A stretch of DNA of 24,588 bases from an uncultured Kiritimatiellota bacterium (GTDB lineage: Bacteria > Verrucomicrobiota > Kiritimatiellia > RFP12 > UBA1067), in NCBI GenBank assembly GCA_934635385.1, contig CAKTZI010000048.1, positions 1 through 24,588 of the forward strand. Reading direction: 5' to 3'. Of this stretch, positions 23,632 to 24,588 are shown in pieces. A program made the position numbers and the translations under genes. Under the pieces are notes generated by a model. That model was not told where the DNA came from and ran no database searches. It saw only the letters and a program-made list of their open reading frames with translations. The first letter of the stretch is position 1; every line of letters begins with the position of its first letter.

Positions 23632-23663
23632 GGGGTTGCGAGTTCAAATCGCTCCTTCAGCCG
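23632..23663 (+). other. tRNA 3'-end-like sequence (possible attachment-site remnant)
   Basis: The stretch has a T-arm-like GCGA-GTTCAAA-TCGC hairpin followed by CTCCTTCAGCC, similar to a T-arm plus acceptor strand. No 5' acceptor, D-arm or anticodon arm is present, and the T-stem is imperfect, so it is not a complete tRNA gene. It could be an attachment-site scar or coincidence. Confidence 0.2.
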
Positions 23664-23693
23664 TCACATCAAAGGATAAAGAAAGAGCGATTT

Positions 23694-24227
23694 ATGCTAA
23701 AGAATAGTGAAATAGACGGTTGCTATTCGCCCGACATTACGGCATCATGTCCACCGTTGAATCAAACTGGCGAAAAGGACATGAAAGTAGGCGAACAACT
23801 CAAGCAGGAATTGGCCGCGTTGCAGGAACTTGACCCTGAAACGCTGCGACGGAAATACTGCGAGCTAACAGGAGTGAATGCCGCCGTCTTTGGGGCTCGG
23901 TTCATGCAAACCCGTTGCGCTTACAGCATTCAGCAACGCACTTTGGGCGGATTGACCCCTGCCGAACTTGAAACCCTCGCCTACATTGCCAATCACGATC
24001 CGAAGACGAACAAGGAACTCCGAGACGCGCCGCGCTCGGCAAAGGACAAACGCGGTGTCACATACCGGCGCGAATATCACGGCAAGGTTTACGAAATGAA
24101 GTCGCTCGGAAACGGACGATACGAATACGAGTCGAAGATCTACACTTCTCCGACAGCCGTCGTCCGCGCCATCACGGGCAAGAGCCACTACAACGGCGTC
24201 GTATGGTGGGGACTCAACCGGGGGTAA
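23694..24227 (+). CDS. DUF2924 family protein
   Basis: 177 residues from the ATG at 23694 (GAAAGAG about 7 bases upstream); a start at 23781 would remove a non-conserved 29-residue lead. The N-terminal helix has LKQELAALQELDPETLRRKY. The C-terminal half has the DUF2924 pattern: GVTYRREYHGKVYEMKSLG, the YEYESKIYTSPTAVVRAITG strand-helix, and YNGVVWWGLNRG. DUF2924 genes are regularly found just upstream of serine recombinases in phages and integrative elements and probably assist or regulate them. Here the recombinase begins 20 bases downstream, and promoter-like copy C lies ahead. Confidence 0.85.
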   Translation: MLKNSEIDGCYSPDITASCPPLNQTGEKDMKVGEQLKQELAALQELDPETLRRKYCELTGVNAAVFGARFMQTRCAYSIQQRTLGGLTPAELETLAYIANHDPKTNKELRDAPRSAKDKRGVTYRREYHGKVYEMKSLGNGRYEYESKIYTSPTAVVRAITGKSHYNGVVWWGLNRG

Positions 24228-24247
24228 AACGAGAAAGGACTTCAAAA

Positions 24248-24565
24248 ATGAACAACGGGAAAACGATCCGAGTGGCGATTTACACGCGCAAGTCCGTCGA
24301 GGATTCAGAGGAAAAGCAGTTTAACTCCATCGCTGCCCAGCGGCAGATGTGCGAGAGTTTCATCGCCGCCAAGGCGGCAGAGGGATGGATTGCCCTTCCC
24401 GAACGATTCGATGACTACGGCTACAGCGGCGGGAACCTCGAACGCCCCGCCTATCAACGGCTCATGGCGCAATGCGAACAGGGACTCTTCGACAAGATCA
24501 TCGTCTTCCGAATCGCACCCTTATCCCGGTTTTTTCGGGACAGTTTATCCCGATTTCTCGTCTGA
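24248..24565 (+). pseudogene. Serine recombinase (resolvase/invertase N-terminus), truncated
   Basis: The ATG at 24248 has AAAGGAC upstream. The start RVAIYTRKS contains the nucleophilic serine; QFNSIAAQRQMCESFI and DDYGYSGGNLERPAYQRLM are typical of large serine recombinases. After FDKIIVFRI the expected DRLSR motif with catalytic arginines is replaced by APLSRFF, and a stop comes 16 codons later, giving only 105 residues against roughly 400-550 for the family. The whole DNA-binding half is absent from the window. The break is best explained by an insertion at about 24514 rather than a point mutation, so the protein as read is inactive. Confidence 0.8.
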
Positions 24566-24588
24566 CCCCAGTAAATGCGGGCTAAAAA
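24516..24588. mobile_element. Possible terminus of a further insertion sequence
   Basis: This is sequence beyond the break in the recombinase gene. It contains an 8-base direct repeat TTATCCCG (24521-24528 and 24545-24552) and inverted TCCCG/CGGGA pairs (24524-24540), an arrangement like the multiple terminal repeats of IS21-type elements. No transposase is in view, so the family is a guess. Confidence 0.35.

Noticed and set aside
23632..23663. A complete tRNA gene
   Set aside because: No 5' acceptor strand, D-arm or anticodon arm precedes it, and the T-stem is imperfect.
24516..24552. Fourth copy of the bipartite sigma motif at the window end (contains TTTTTTCGGGACAG)
   Set aside because: Only the CGGGAC half resembles it; there is no CCTCGAAAAACG at 12 bases, and it belongs to the repeat structure beyond the recombinase break.
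1..24588. CRISPR array or other tandem repeats
   Set aside because: No regularly spaced repeats of 20-40 bases were seen on reading either strand.

Overview
This 24.6 kb window reads as an integrated mobile element: a phage-like or integrative element that carries a large anti-phage defence cargo. Coding DNA is GC-rich. Layout, domain mix and an IS110 insertion would suit a gut bacterium, possibly of the PVC group (Kiritimatiellota, Verrucomicrobiota or Lentisphaerota), but nothing in the window fixes the host and this is a weak guess.

Region 1 (141-9614, minus strand) is a tightly packed replication and recombination operon. In transcription order it holds a RecE-like PD-(D/E)XK nuclease, an IS110 insertion, a Sak4-like P-loop ATPase, a small zinc protein, a DUF669 protein (likely ssDNA-binding), a RusA resolvase, a RadD-like SF2 helicase, several very small genes, and a primase-polymerase/helicase. 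The IS110 transposase (7477-8574) points the other way and splits the operon, probably breaking a small gene.

Region 2 (9615-10842) holds an element-encoded two-domain sigma factor, small ORFs and strong terminators. A bipartite motif, CGGGACTG-N12-CCTCGAAAAACG, lies upstream of the nuclease operon, of the sigma gene itself, and (other strand, 13 kb away) of the recombinase operon. All three copies have exactly 12 nt between the half-sites. Read as GGGAC-N17-CGAAAA it has ECF-promoter geometry. The inference is that the element runs its own sigma regulon linking replication and integration/excision genes.

Region 3 (10843-23511, minus strand) is a defence island behind a near-consensus sigma-70 promoter (23482-23511). 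It carries an unusual Type I restriction-modification system with no free-standing hsdS. Instead, two methyltransferase-like proteins each end in one specificity (TRD) domain. One has an intact NPPF motif; the other has QPPF and may be a pseudo-methyltransferase. HsdR and a YgjP-like metallopeptidase follow, then an ABC-three-component-like system (small protein, middle component, DUF3732 SMC-like ATPase) and a trailing unknown gene, ending at rho-independent terminators.

Region 4 (23588-24588, plus strand) is the integration module: a DUF2924 protein and a serine recombinase. The recombinase breaks off after about 90 residues, exactly where its catalytic arginine motif should be, and runs into sequence that looks like the end of another insertion sequence.
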